Below, piece by piece: positions 1 to 12,172 of a DNA stretch of 64,000 nt. A program made the translations under genes and the position numbers. How positions within the stretch are numbered: position 1 is the first letter of the stretch; each line of letters begins with the position of its first letter. Location of the stretch: positions 3,474,501 through 3,538,500 of the forward strand of contig JAIVEN010000003.1 in the NCBI GenBank assembly GCA_026686845.1. Reading direction: 5' to 3'. The stretch is from Adenanthera pavonina. Taxonomy: Eukaryota; Streptophyta; Magnoliopsida; Fabales; Fabaceae. A model generated the notes under the pieces. That model saw only the letters and a program-made list of their open reading frames with translations, was not told the DNA's origin and did not search any database.

Positions 1-1646
1 TGACATCCTGAGCTGCTTCCTTTCTTGTATTTTATTTGACCAATTATGCCAAAAGATGGTGAATTCCACTTTCATTTATCCTTCTACCGCTTCATTAAGG
101 GGGAATTTCATTTAGCCACCATTTCACTTGCATTTGAGAGATTACGTGGCAAAATATTATTAATCTTTGTAGACCCATAGCTTTCACTTTGAGATCCCAT
201 CTTCGACCTTATGTGGCCAGCAAAATAAGTGAAGAATTCATTATTATTAAATGATGCATCTTGCCGCCCCATATTTTATAACCAAATGAAATGAATTCAT
301 TTGATAAAAATTTGACCCTCATCTTGCGTCTCCCACGCTTTCCATATGTCACAAACTAAAGTGCTTTCATCAAGTCTTCATTTTCTACTTTATCTTGGCC
401 GCAAGAAACACTTGAGAGAGAGCTCATAAATGGCGACACCAAGGAGGGAGAGAGACCTGGAGAGATCCAAAACCCTAGCCAATCTCCACCTCTGCTCAAA
501 CTCCCTTCACAAAGAGTCAACTTTCTCTCTCCCTTTCCTTTATCCTAGCCTCCTTTACCTTGTACAAAAAATGGCCTTACAATATTAATTTTACCATATT
601 AAAGTTATTTACTTATTTTGTGTTAACCCTCCTTTTACAAACGGAGTCCATGAATAATGATATGGATAAACCTTCCAAGAGGAAAAAGAATAAAATTTAC
701 TTTTATGTAATATGACATATTCTTAATTACTAGGTTAATAGTTTGTCTTAGAGTATCATACATATGCTTTATTATATATATATATATATTAAGAACATGA
801 TATACATAATTTGTGGTTGAATTAATTATTTGGTAGCCTAATTAATAACATCAATAATGGACACATGAATGTTAATTAAATATCGAGTTAAGCCATAATT
901 TTTCAGTTATTGACATCAAAAGGACAAGTCATTCTATGATTAATCATTAAACACAACTCTCCATTTCATGTAAATCCAAAGTTAAGAAAATTATTACACT
1001 AAATCGGCCAGTTCGATTGAAAATTTTGTAGCTAATCTGGATCGGAATACAACAAAAATTGGACTAAAAGTAAACTCATTAAAAAAAAAAATAAAGCAGC
1101 AACAACGAGTTTTGAAGAGCCCGGTTTTTTTAAATACTCTATATAGAGCCAAAACCGTTGGGCTTTCTAAGCCCAAAAGTTCATCACAAAGGGGCAATCC
1201 TCTCCTATTTATAGACCTAAAACCCCCAGGTTTTCATGGTTTAGGCGATACGGCTAGCATAACTATGAATGAAGATAGCAAAGGTGACACCGATTAGCTC
1301 GATCTACGAACGAGTGGACAGGGTCGATCATATTAAGAATATAATGTAGACTACTCCGGAGTGTCGAACCCTCAAGAAAGTTTTAATCACTATATGAATT
1401 AATCTCAGTCAAAGGCTACTAGTAAGTAATAGTGATTAAACAAGAAATAAAATTAAGCAAAGCAAAAGTTGCTTTGAACAGACCAATAAGAACAATGCTA
1501 GAAGATCGGGGTTCACCAAGATTCACCTATTTTTTAGGACTAATTTAAACTATAATCTTGTCTCTCATGTTATAATAAAAGTCATTCCTAACGTATTAAT
1601 TCTATTGTTCTCTCAACCTTATAGATTGTACTTAATTAATTAACAA
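1..1646. other. Intergenic, no gene recognised
   Basis: AT-rich DNA with no ORF resembling a known protein. A short (TA)n run lies near 772-790. Around 1100-1400 there is a patch with a TATTTATAG motif and a 'gtgtcgaaccctcaag' phrase that recalls plant LTR sequence, but I found no terminal repeats or target-site duplication to support an element call. Confidence 0.6.
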
Positions 1647-2186
1647 GGTAAAAACATACTTTTGATCTTTTAATTTTATATAAGGTTTCATTTTTATTCC
1701 TTAATTTTATTAATTTTATTTTAAATTATTTAATTTTCAAAATGCAATAAAAAATTTTCCTATTATTAACACCATTAAACAAAAAATGTTGACAAAACAT
1801 TTTTAAATATTGACAAAACATTTTTCAGTACTAACAAATTTATCCAACTCATTTTTATAACAAAAAAAAACTTCTGAGATTAAAAGGCTTTGTTTAAAAG
1901 TCATTTCTAATTTTTTTATTTTTCAATTTAATTTAAAAGCATTTTAAATATACGATTATTGAATACATAATGATGTTAATGACTTAGTTGAGAAAATTGA
2001 GATGTTAGCATTGAAGAATATTTTATATACTCTATCATCATTTTCTGTTAAGATAGTTAACGTTGTTAGTTAAACAAAAACTTTTGATTGGATTTTGAAA
2101 ATTAAATAATTAAAAAAAATAAATAAAGTCAAAGGACTAAAATAAAATATAGTATAAAATTAATGGACTAAAAGCATGTTTTTACC
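1647..2186. mobile_element. Foldback (MITE-like) element
   Basis: The left end (GGTAAAAACATACTTTTGATC) and the right end (gactaaaagcatgtttttacc) are imperfect inverted repeats of each other, and the complementarity continues inward as AT-rich sequence. The whole unit is about 540 bp and has no coding capacity. Its inner part shares the 'atagttaacg.tgttagt' core with a similar foldback at about 18298-18798, so the two appear to be one family. No clean target duplication was found, so the superfamily is not assigned. Confidence 0.55.
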
Positions 2187-2794
2187 ACTTAATAATTGCC
2201 TCTCAAACAATTATTAAATAAATTAACTCATTGAGTTATGACTATGAGTTAAAAGTCTATTTCTAGCTTAGATAAATTATGTTTATTTTCCAATTGGCCA
2301 AAAAATTAGGTTTATTTTAAAAATTCTAGAATTAAGTTTCACCTTTCAATCTGTCACTTAATTTCGATGATATATTTTGTGATAAGTCACATAATCTACA
2401 ATGAGGCACAAGAAAATAAATATAAAAGAGAGTTAAATTATATGTAATAATCAACCAAAATTCATAAATTTGAAATTCAAATAGTTTCCATGAAAGTTAA
2501 GCTACATCCATACTCCTAGTATAGGGATGTAGTGGGCCATAGATAAATAAAATATGAAAATCACAAACCTAAAGTCTTTAAACATCAACTCAAAGAAAAA
2601 GTAGAAGAAACTTAGAATTGATTGGTGTTAGATGATGGATCTAAGCCCCTCTCTCCTTTGTTGCCTTCAATCTTTCTTTTCCTTGATAATTCTCCTCAAG
2701 AAATGCTCCTAACAGTATTTTTGAGCCTCCTAAAGTGTTGTTTATGTGTTTTTGGCCATCACCAACCTTCTTATAAATTTTTAGGGACTCTTAA
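2187..2794. other. Intergenic, no gene recognised
   Basis: AT-rich sequence between the foldback element and the left end of the CACTA element. No ORF here resembles a known protein. Confidence 0.6.
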
Positions 2795-3505
2795 CACTGC
2801 ACCAAAAATGGTTTTTTTTTTGCAGTTATTTTTAGTCTTTCATGATGGTTTTGAATAACCAAGTATTTAGGTGCCAAAAAATGGGGTAACTTTTATTGAT
2901 GATTCTTCAAAATAACCACCAACAAAGAGTATTTTTTATGTTTATTGTATAGAACTGCTAACAAAGGATCATTTTTCATTTAAAAAAATCTATAATTGCA
3001 ATCCTAACTTGAATTAGACCATGCAAAGAGCAAGCATGAGAAAGGAGTATTGACCATTATTTCCAATCAACAAAAAAGGTGAAATATACATATGAGTTCT
3101 TAGGAGGTGAAACATATTTTAATACCTAAACATGATCGAGAAATTAGAGTTAAAAAAGAAAACAAATTCATTAGCATTCAAAGAATTTCTAAACAAAGAA
3201 GAAAAGTAACCAATAGATCAATGAAGCAGAGGGAATTAAAGAGCTAGAGGAGGTAGAGAAGGAATTGTACTTGTGAAGTGCCAAGGCCGGACTCTGAGGC
3301 AAGGCGAGCCAACGTTTCATCCTAAAACTTGTGAAGAAAACCCATGATGAAATCAACCTTCTTTCTTTTGAATATTGAAAAACCCAAGAATGAAATGGAG
3401 AGATAGAACCAATATTTTTTTTTGTTTGTGAGGGAAGAGAGAGAGAGTACCTGAGGGAAGGAAGAGCTCTTATGGCAACGGCATAAGATGTTGGCCTTAA
3501 CTGTT

Positions 3506-5915
3506 TGTAACACCCCACCTCCATATACCTCCAGACTGGACCAAAATCTTCAAAAACCACTTCTCAAAACTTCATAACAGCGGAATTGAACCCCAAAAAC
3601 ACTAGAAATTAGGATGGGGCTGTGGTAGCTACAGTACCACCGCGGCTCCGGCCTCCCCTGCTTTCACTCGCTACTAGTCTCTCTGGTGCTGCGACGCCCC
3701 TTGCTGGGTTCCACACCAGCAAAACTTAATATCCCGGGGAGAACTTTTGAAGTGCATAACTTTATATTTTAACCTCCAATTGACTTGATTCCAACTCCTA
3801 CAAGTCAATCTAGTCCCAATCTATTTATAGATACCAACTTTACCTTAATCCAACTCCATATAGAGATTCTGGACCCCTGACACTATTTTTGCCACTTATT
3901 ACCAAAACTCACCATTAACAGCCTCCAATTGCCACCAAAGGCAAATAGTCACTCAAAGACCATTCATACAGGTTCAAAACCCCTAAACTAACTTGTCCAA
4001 AGTGGTTTCACCTCAAAGAAATCACTCCTATGAGATTTGACCCCTTTTGAACCCCAACTTAATAAAATGGGCTATAGGTCTTAAAACACACCAATCAGGC
4101 CCAAATCCACTTTGGGCTCACAAACACCACCATACTGACATCTCAACATCCAAAACCATGTAACCGCCACAATACAACATACACAATTTCACATACATAA
4201 CCATACATACAACATCCATCCATACAATCCATATCCATACATTTATTACAAAACATTCTATCCTACTTGGCACAATATACCTATCCAAAATACACACAAA
4301 CTACATAGATCTTATATCCCCACGTTTGATGCTACTCACGCGTCTTCTCCGGACTAGTGCCAAGATCGTCACCTGAAAGGTTAGTTCATAGGAGAGAGGT
4401 GTGAGACAATATCTCAGTAACTGGGAAAAACCACATACAATATATATATACTGACACACACAATCGTGCAATGTAATGTTAATGAATAGTATGCATGTTC
4501 TCCCTCATACATGGCTAGAACCATGAGCTGTCATCATCATAAGACATTTCAATAGATGACTTCCTTCCAACAGTCGGTGAAGACTAATTCCAGAACATCA
4601 CCAAGCTCACCTTACCCTAATGCAACCCAGCCAATGGTTATATTAGAGCTTAGGCCGTGGCTCTCCTTCCCTTGGACCATCACCAATTAATGGTGATTTA
4701 GGGAAGGTGCATCCCCAAATCCACTGCCACCTAGCTCTCCCAAGGAGAGGATTTAGTGACAGGGATATTTCATCATGTCATATTATCCTCTACCGCTTGG
4801 CTCTCCCATGAAGAGGATTTAGCGACAAGGATCTTTATCATATCATCATCTCATATCATATCATCATCATTATCATCACAAGCATCATATGGACATGCTA
4901 GTATGCAATGGTATGGGGATGCTACATATCATACATACACTACATATATTATCATCACATATCAACTAGTTGTGTATGCCACGATATGTAGGAAAATTAT
5001 ACACATACACAATCAATATTGTGGTATGAAAAGGAACATGCATATATACATATATCAACATATAATCACATAAAACAAACACTTGTTACCTCAGGTTGTC
5101 AATACCATGCTCACACGAGTTCCATAAGCTTTCTTGAACACCAATCCTATGACTAACCTTCTCCGAGTAGCCAAACAACATTAACAATACCATAATTCCT
5201 CAATTAACACAATATACTAATAACCAAACATCACAATTCAACCACTTTATGCCTAACCCAAGGTTCCAACATCCCTTTCATTCATCATTAAACTCCTAGG
5301 AACCATACTAACACCAAACAATCCCATACACTTCGGATTTCCAAGAGCCCTAACAAAAAACAATCTAGGGTTAAGCTCAAATTATGCATAAACCTTTCAA
5401 AACTCACATCTAAGCAACAAGAACACTAAAACACACTTCCTTAATTCTATTTCATCCATTTCAATCGGTGAATTTTGGTCAGAACCGAAAATCCCAACTT
5501 ATAAACGAAAAACCCCAAATTCCATCCGAAGAAAATGGAGAGGGAGGAGTAAAAATCACTTATCAACTTGAATCTAAGCTTCAAAGATCTGAAAATCAGT
5601 CATAGATGCAGGAAATCTAGAAACCCAGCAAAGCTCCTCATTTTTCCTCCGTCGCTCCCTTCATTTTCTTTCTTTCTGTTAATCTCAAATGATTCCGATT
5701 TAAACAAGATTCTAGATTCTCCCGCGGTCTTAGCACACCTCGCCGCGGCTCCATTAGTTTTCAGCTGGAAAGAGCCACTGGACACGCTCTCACCACGGCG
5801 GCTCTGCTTCTCACCATGGCGTGGAGCTCTTTCAGACTCTACTTGAACCATCCTCCATTCAGTTTTTCTCCGATTCTACACACAGTGCCAAAACAAAGTC
5901 ATGAGGGGTGTTACA
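3506..5915 (-). mobile_element. Solo LTR, Ty3/gypsy, dominant family of the window
   Basis: It starts TGTAACACCCC and ends GGGGTGTTACA, 2410 bp, and is flanked by the perfect 5-bp target duplication CTGTT (3501-3505 and 5916-5920). No internal retroelement sequence or second LTR is attached, so it is a solo LTR left by LTR-LTR recombination. It belongs to the family whose plus-strand copies flank the old gypsy element at 28472-35954. Shared landmarks are a 'gcctttggtggcaattggagg' type phrase (reversed here, about 3925-3945) and an ATG/CAT-rich central tract. The orientation is inferred from those copies. Short ORFs inside it look spurious. Confidence 0.85.
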
Positions 5916-6238
5916 CTGTTGATGTCAAGATCTATCAAATCCACCAATTCTCTACCTATTCGTCCATTCGATTATATCCACTATTTCAGTTTAGTGAACT
6001 CACCCAATCCATCACCATCTTTGTTGTTGCCACTGTTGCTATCAAGAGAAACCACTAGATCCAAACGGAGCCATCAAGGTTGATGATAGCAGTGGCGCGA
6101 GATGCTGGCCATGACCATCGATGTTAAGATCCACCAATCCTCTATTTGTTCATTTGTTCGATTAGTTCTTCCTCCTCACTATTAAATATGATGAGAGAAT
6201 AGAGAATGAGAGGGAAGGAAGAGAAGAGATAGAGTTTG

Positions 6239-7324
6239 TGTGACATCTTATTTTACTAGGCTTTTAATCATATATTATATATCTAGCGGAAAGAATTAAA
6301 TGTCTAGAATAATAAAACTTTTAAACTTTTCAAAATTAAGTTGTTCAAAAGACAATAACTAATCTGAAAGTTTACCTTAATTAATAATAATTAAAACAAC
6401 CATATTGTAATTATCTAATAATTGTTCCAAAACATCTAAAGTAAAGCCAGTAAGTAGAAATCATAACTAAAACATATCTTCCTAATTTAATTACATTTAT
6501 TCTAAAGCAAAATAATATTCTCCGGTCTGCTTTCTCTTAGTTAACCATCCCCTTGTCTTTGCTTTTGCTTGTGCTTGTTCCTAACAATGTTAGTCATTGG
6601 GTGTGAGATTTGGGAAAATCTCAGTAGTATATATATTCATTCATACAAATCATGCTCATAATTAAGTAGTTATGCAAACAACCAAATAACTCATATTTCA
6701 TGATGCATAAAAAAAAACTCAATAGAGTTTCCTCTTAATACTAGACATCCATAGCATTTTAAAACATTTATATTGAAATAACTCATCCAATAGTATCACA
6801 TAACATCCATAATTAATTTACAGAAAATGCATGAAATAAATAATATACTACCTCCACCGAAAAGTATTTTGAGCTAAACAGCCTGCCTTCCTTCTTTTTC
6901 CTTCTCTTGCACTCACACTCTCTTTCTCTCCCTTGGCTCTCTCTTTCTTTCACTCACAATTGGTGGGGTGCTAAAATGAAGAAATGAGAGGGGTATTTAT
7001 AGTGTTGATGTCTTGGCCATTAAGTGACATCAATCCAATGAATAACTTTATTCAGTGTATTCTCATTAATATAATTCATTGTATACCTCATTCAATGTAA
7101 CTTATTTAAACCATAATTCATTGCATACTTTATTCAATGTAACTTATTTAAACCACAATTCATTGCATACTTTATTCAATGTAACTTATTTAAACCATAA
7201 TTCATTGTATACTTTATTCAATGTAACTTATTTAAACCATAATTCATTGTATACTTAATTCAATGTAACTTTTTTAATCCACAATTCATGTAACCATATT
7301 AATCATAGATTCATGGATGTTACA
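6239..7324 (-). repeat. 3' LTR of the young gypsy element
   Basis: A direct repeat of 13200-14285, of the same length, starting TGTGACATC and ending GATGTTACA on the plus strand. A minus-strand TATAAATA box lies at 6994-7001 next to a GA/CT-rich stretch (about 6893-6960). Five 42-bp tandem units lie at 7073-7282. Confidence 0.95.
7073..7282. repeat. 42-bp tandem repeat inside the gypsy 3' LTR
   Basis: Five consecutive units begin 'aattcattg' and end 'atttaaacca(t/c)', each 42 bp (starts 7073, 7115, 7157, 7199, 7241), with the last unit diverged. On the element's strand the array is upstream of the TATA box, in U3, so it may act as an enhancer-like repeat (inference). The same array is at 14034-14243. 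Confidence 0.85.
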
Positions 7325-7340
7325 TTTCTATCCCCCTTAA
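7325..7340 (-). other. Polypurine tract of the gypsy element
   Basis: On the minus strand, AAGGGGGATAGAAA lies directly against the 3' LTR. This is the expected place and composition for the primer of plus-strand DNA synthesis. Confidence 0.8.
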
Positions 7341-7373
7341 CAACATTTCGTCCTCGAAATTTTAAAACATACC

Positions 7374-10300
7374 TTAATCAAATAACTTTGGGTATTTTCG
7401 TCTCATATCGTCCTCCATTTCCCAAGTTGCTTCTTCTGACTTTAAACCCTTCCAAACCACTTTAACCAGAGGAATACTTTTATTTCTCAGCTGCTTGACT
7501 TGTCGGTCTATGATTTTCTCTGGTTTTACCTCATAAGATAAATTATCTTGTAAAGTAATATTTTCATATTCTATAACATGTGTTGGGTCGGGTTGGTACC
7601 TTTTGAGTTGGGAAACATGGAAAACATCATGGATTTGACTCAAATTTGGGGGTAAGGCAATTCTATAAGCTACAGGTCCAACTTTGGCTAGGATTTGAAA
7701 TGGCCCGATATATTTGGGACTAAGCTTTTTAGTTTTAATTGACCGACCAACCCCAGTAGTTGGAGATACTTTGACAAATACATGATCACCAACTTCAAAT
7801 TCTAATGGCTTCCTTCTCTTATCCGCGTAACTCTTCTGTCTACTTTGTGCCATTACCAACTTTTTCTTCACCATCTCAATTTGTTGGGTGGTCAGATCTA
7901 CAATCTCTGGTCCAAGAAATTTTCTTTCGCCAAGTTCAACCCAGCACAATGGGGACCTGCACCTTCTTCCATATAATGCCTCGTAAGGTGCCATCTGAAT
8001 ACTGGAATGATAACTATTGTTATAAGCAAATTCCGCCAATGGCAAATATCCATCCCAGTTTCCTTTTAGTTCCAAAATACAAGCTCTCAGCATATCTTCC
8101 AATGTCTGAATAGTCCTCTCTGTTTGCCCATCCATCTGAGGATGATATGCTGTGCTAAACCTCAACTTAGTTCCTAATGCTTCTTGTAATGACTTCCAGA
8201 AGTTCGACGTGAACCTTGGATCTCTGTCAGAAACAATGCTATTTGGCACACCATGCAATCTTACTACTTCCTTGATATACAACTGTGCCAACTTATCCAG
8301 TGTATATGTAGATCTTATTGCTAGAAAATGGGCTGATTTGGTTAACCTATCCACAATAGCCCAAATAGCATCATGTCCAGATGAAGTTCTTGGCAATCCC
8401 ATTATAAAATCCATAGATATACTATCCCACTTCCATTCTGGGATATTCAAAGGTTGTAACAATCCTGATGGCTTTTGATGCTCTACCTTAACTTTTTGAC
8501 ACACTAGACACTTGGCTACATACTTGGTTATGTCACTTTTCATTCCAGGCCACCAAAATAGCCTTCTCAGCTCATGGTACATCTTTGTGACACCTGGATG
8601 AATTGTGTAATTGCTCTGGTGCGCTTCTTCCAAAACTTTTTCTCTCAACTCTGCCTTTGGGGGTACATATATCCTCTTCCTAAAACTCATCATACCATCT
8701 GCTGCCATCTCAAAATCTTTGGCTTCCTCTCGTTCCATCTTCTCTCTTATTGTTCCTACTAAGTCATCTGTCTGCTGTGCTTCTTTAATTTGAGTCCTGA
8801 ACTCATTCTCTATTTTAGTCTCGCCATAATGTACTTTACCTAGCTGAATCTTATATGCTAGATCTAGGTCTCTATACTGCTCAATTAACTCTTGCTTCTT
8901 CACCATCATCCATGCTACATGAATAGCTTTTCGACTCAAAGCATCTGCAACTATATTGGCCTTGCCTGGATGGTACTTGATCTTATGATCATAATCTTTC
9001 AATAACTCCATCCATCTCCTTTGCCTCAAATTCAACTCTTTTTGATCTGATAAATATTTGAGGCTCTTGTGATCAGAGAAAATTTCTATTGTTGCTCCAT
9101 AAAGATAATGTCTCCATATCTTTAGTGCATAAATTACCGCTGCAAGTTCTAAATCATGTGTGGGATAGTTTTCTTCATGAGGTTTTAGTTGTCTAGAAGC
9201 ATAGGCTACAACTCTGCCCTGCTGCATTAATACACAACCCAATCCGTTCTTACTAGCATCAGTGTATAGCACATAGGGCTCTTGAGGATTAGGTATGATT
9301 AACACAGGGGAAGAGGTTAACCTACGTTTTAATTCTTGAAAACTCTTTTCACAATTATTATCCCACATGAAAGGTTTTTCTTTTCTTGTCAATCTAGTCA
9401 GCGGTGAGACAATCCGAGAAAAATCCTGGATAAACCTTCTATAATAGCCTGCTAGGCCAAGAAAACTTCTTATCTCTGTAACAGTTTTAGGTCTATCCCA
9501 CTTAAGAACTGCATCTACTTTATTTGGATCTATGGCGACCCCTTCTTGAGATATTATATGACCTAAAAACTGTACTTTTGTGAGCCAAAACTCACACTTG
9601 CTTAATTTAGCAATCAATTGCTTTTCTTTTAAGATTTCCAAAATAATTCTCAGATGTCTCTCATGCTCTACTGAAGATTTAGAGTATACTAGGATATCAT
9701 CTATGAACACAACAACAAACTGATCTAAATAAGGTCGAAAGATTCTATTCATATAGTCCATGAATACTGCTGGTGCATTAGTGAGACCAAATGGCATGAC
9801 TAGAAATTCATAATGACCATATCTTGTCCTGAATGCAGTTTTCAGGACATCTTCAGCTTTAACCCGTAACTGATGATACCCAGATCTTAAATCAATCTTG
9901 GAGAATATACATGCTCCAGCTAACTGATCTAAAAGATCATCTATTCTGGGTAATGGGTATTTATTCTTTATGGTCACCTTGTTTAATTCCCTGTAATCTA
10001 TACATAGTCTGAGACTTCCATCTTTCTTCTTAACGAATAGCACAGGAGCTCCCCATGGTGATACACTAGGTCTAATAAACCCTTTTTCTAACAACTCCTC
10101 TATTTGCTGCTTCAATTCAGCCATCTCATTTGGAGCCATTCTATATGGTGCTTTGGATATTGGCTCCGCCCCAGGTACTACTTCTATTCCAAACTCAACT
10201 TCTCTTTCTGGGGGTAATCCGCTAATTTCCTTAGTGAACACTTCAGGAAATTCTCGCACTACTGGTATTTTCTCAATTCCCTCTTCTACCTCAACTCTTG

Positions 10301-11894
10301 CAGAGAAGAAAACTAAGTATCCCTGACATCTCTTCTCTAAGCATCTCTCTGCTTGGGTGGTTGTTAAGAAATTTAGCTTAGTCTCAACACATGGGGCAAT
10401 TTCTGGGGTGGGTAAGATTAAGATTTTATTTTTACAATCAAGGAGGATATTATTGGCTGATAACCAATTCATACCAATAATCACATCTATATCATGGAAT
10501 GGTAGGCAAATAAGGTCAAGGGTAGTGCAACAATGCTCATATTGGATAATGCAATTTAAGCAAACATAGGAAGTAACCACTTTGTCATCAGTAGGTGTAG
10601 ACACATGCATGTCATAAGGTAACAAAGTCATAACTAGGCCCAACTTTCCAGCACAGTTATAGGATATGAATGAATGACTAGCACCTGAGTCAAATAATGC
10701 ATGTACAAGATATTTATTTATCTTAATCGTACCTTCAATCATATCTGGTGACTTACGAGCCTCTTGTTGAGTGAGAGCAAAAACTCTCCCCTGGGTTTGT
10801 GATCTTTTGCTGGTTTGTAGTCGAGTATTAGCAACTTCCATTGTACAATCTTTCGCAAAATGTCCAGCCTTGCCACATCTAAAACACACATTTTGACCAG
10901 CTAGACAAGGTCTATTCCCATGATTGCGTCCACACTGCTCGCAGACTAAGACCATCGCATTCCTGCGGTTACTAGATCCACCTCGAGTATTTGATCGCCT
11001 AAAACTCTTGTTATTCCAAGGCTTTTTACCTTTCTTTCCATTCTCTGGTTCAACTTCTATTAGCCTCTTGTTGTGATTTTCAGGAGTTTGGGTAGTGGTT
11101 TTAGAATGATTTAGACTTCCTTCAGCAATTCTGCTTACTTCCACCAAATTGTTAAAAGTCCTGATCTGCATTGGTGCTACTCTTTCCCTTATCTCAGGTC
11201 TTAATCCTCTTTCCAACTTCTCAGTTCTCCATCTTTCATCATCATGTTGCTGCAAGTAGGTGGAATACCTAGACAGCTGCACATACTTAGCAACATATTC
11301 ATCTACAGATTCATTTTCCTTCTGCTTCAGTGTAATAAATTCAGCTTCTTTCTCATCCCTCACCGAGCGAGGAAAATACTTTTCATGAAATTGCTCCAAA
11401 AATATCTCCCAAGTTATCCGTACATTCCTAGCCCTCAGTATATTCTCTGTATTTTGCCACCACCTATCTGCCTCCTTCTCTAACATGTATGTGGCCATTA
11501 AAGCCATAAGTTCTGTATTGACCCTCATGATTCTAAAAATTTTTTCTAGTCTCATGATCCAATCTTCTGCAATTTGCACGTCAAATTTCCCTTCAAAGGT
11601 AGGTGGGTTATGCTTCCAAAATTGTGTTATAAACCTTTGTTGTTGAGCTAGCTCTGCCTCTTGATCACCTGGAACATGTGGGGGTTCCATTCGTTGATTT
11701 TGTACTGGCGGCACATTTGTCCTAGCAGTTTGTTGTACTCTAGCTTGCTCTTGTGCTGTTAAAGCAGCTTGTATTTGATCAATAATATGTTGCTATTGAT
11801 CCAGCCTATTTAGTATAACCTGAAGAGGATCTATCTGAGTTCCTCTCGAAGGTCCCTCATTATGTGGAACTCTTCCACCTCTTATATTGACCAT
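7374..11894 (-). CDS. Gag-Pol polyprotein of Tekay-like gypsy element, one in-frame TAG
   Basis: Gag, protease, reverse transcriptase, RNase H, integrase and chromodomain lie in one frame. The longest uninterrupted stretch (from 11714) is 1446 codons. Numbering from there: Gag ~20-200; CCHC knuckle [14 protein letters not shown] ~275; protease DSGAS ~340; [11 protein letters not shown] ~668; RNase [10 protein letters not shown] ~815; integrase HHCC zinc region from HPGVTK ~1037, then the core with SMDF, SDRDPRF and GQTERT; chromodomain ~1395-1446. The upstream in-frame ATG is at 11894. Between it and 11714 a TAG occurs at codon 34 (11793-11795) in a CAA-TAG-CAA context. The next in-frame ATG after the stop is at 11690. 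The frame is otherwise intact, so this is either a single nonsense mutation or a leaky stop. Confidence 0.93.
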
Positions 11895-12172
11895 TCTGAA
11901 ATAATTTTAACAATTCGGCAACAGCCTGTTGGGTTATTTCACCTCGTATACATAACAGGTCATATATTATGCATTTATATAAAATTTATCAAAGTACCAC
12001 ATATAAACAATAGCAGAAACATTATACTTCATTATAAGTTTAGATGCTAGTAAATATTATCAATACCATCAAAATACTTAAATAATCTAATGTTCTAGCT
12101 TGCAATATTTATAACAAAAATTGCAATCACTACATTCACCTTACTATTATGATTCTATGGAAGACATAAATT

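Noticed and set aside
3189..3560. 123-codon minus-strand ORF
   Set aside because: It crosses the left boundary of the solo LTR at 3506 and has no domain, so it arises by chance at an insertion junction.
4440..5070. Regulatory meaning of the ATG/CAT-rich and (TA)-rich tracts
   Set aside because: The same tracts occur in every copy of this LTR family, so they are part of the LTR and not a local regulatory site.
7073..7282. CRISPR-like direct repeats
   Set aside because: Head-to-tail 42-bp units without variable spacers, in a plant LTR.
7805..8793. Several plus-strand ORFs of 60-108 codons
   Set aside because: Antisense shadows of the integrase part of Gag-Pol.
11793..11795. Confident call of programmed stop readthrough
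   Set aside because: The CAA-TAG-CAA context is suggestive, but the codon after it does not fit the tobamovirus consensus, and a single C-to-T change explains it.
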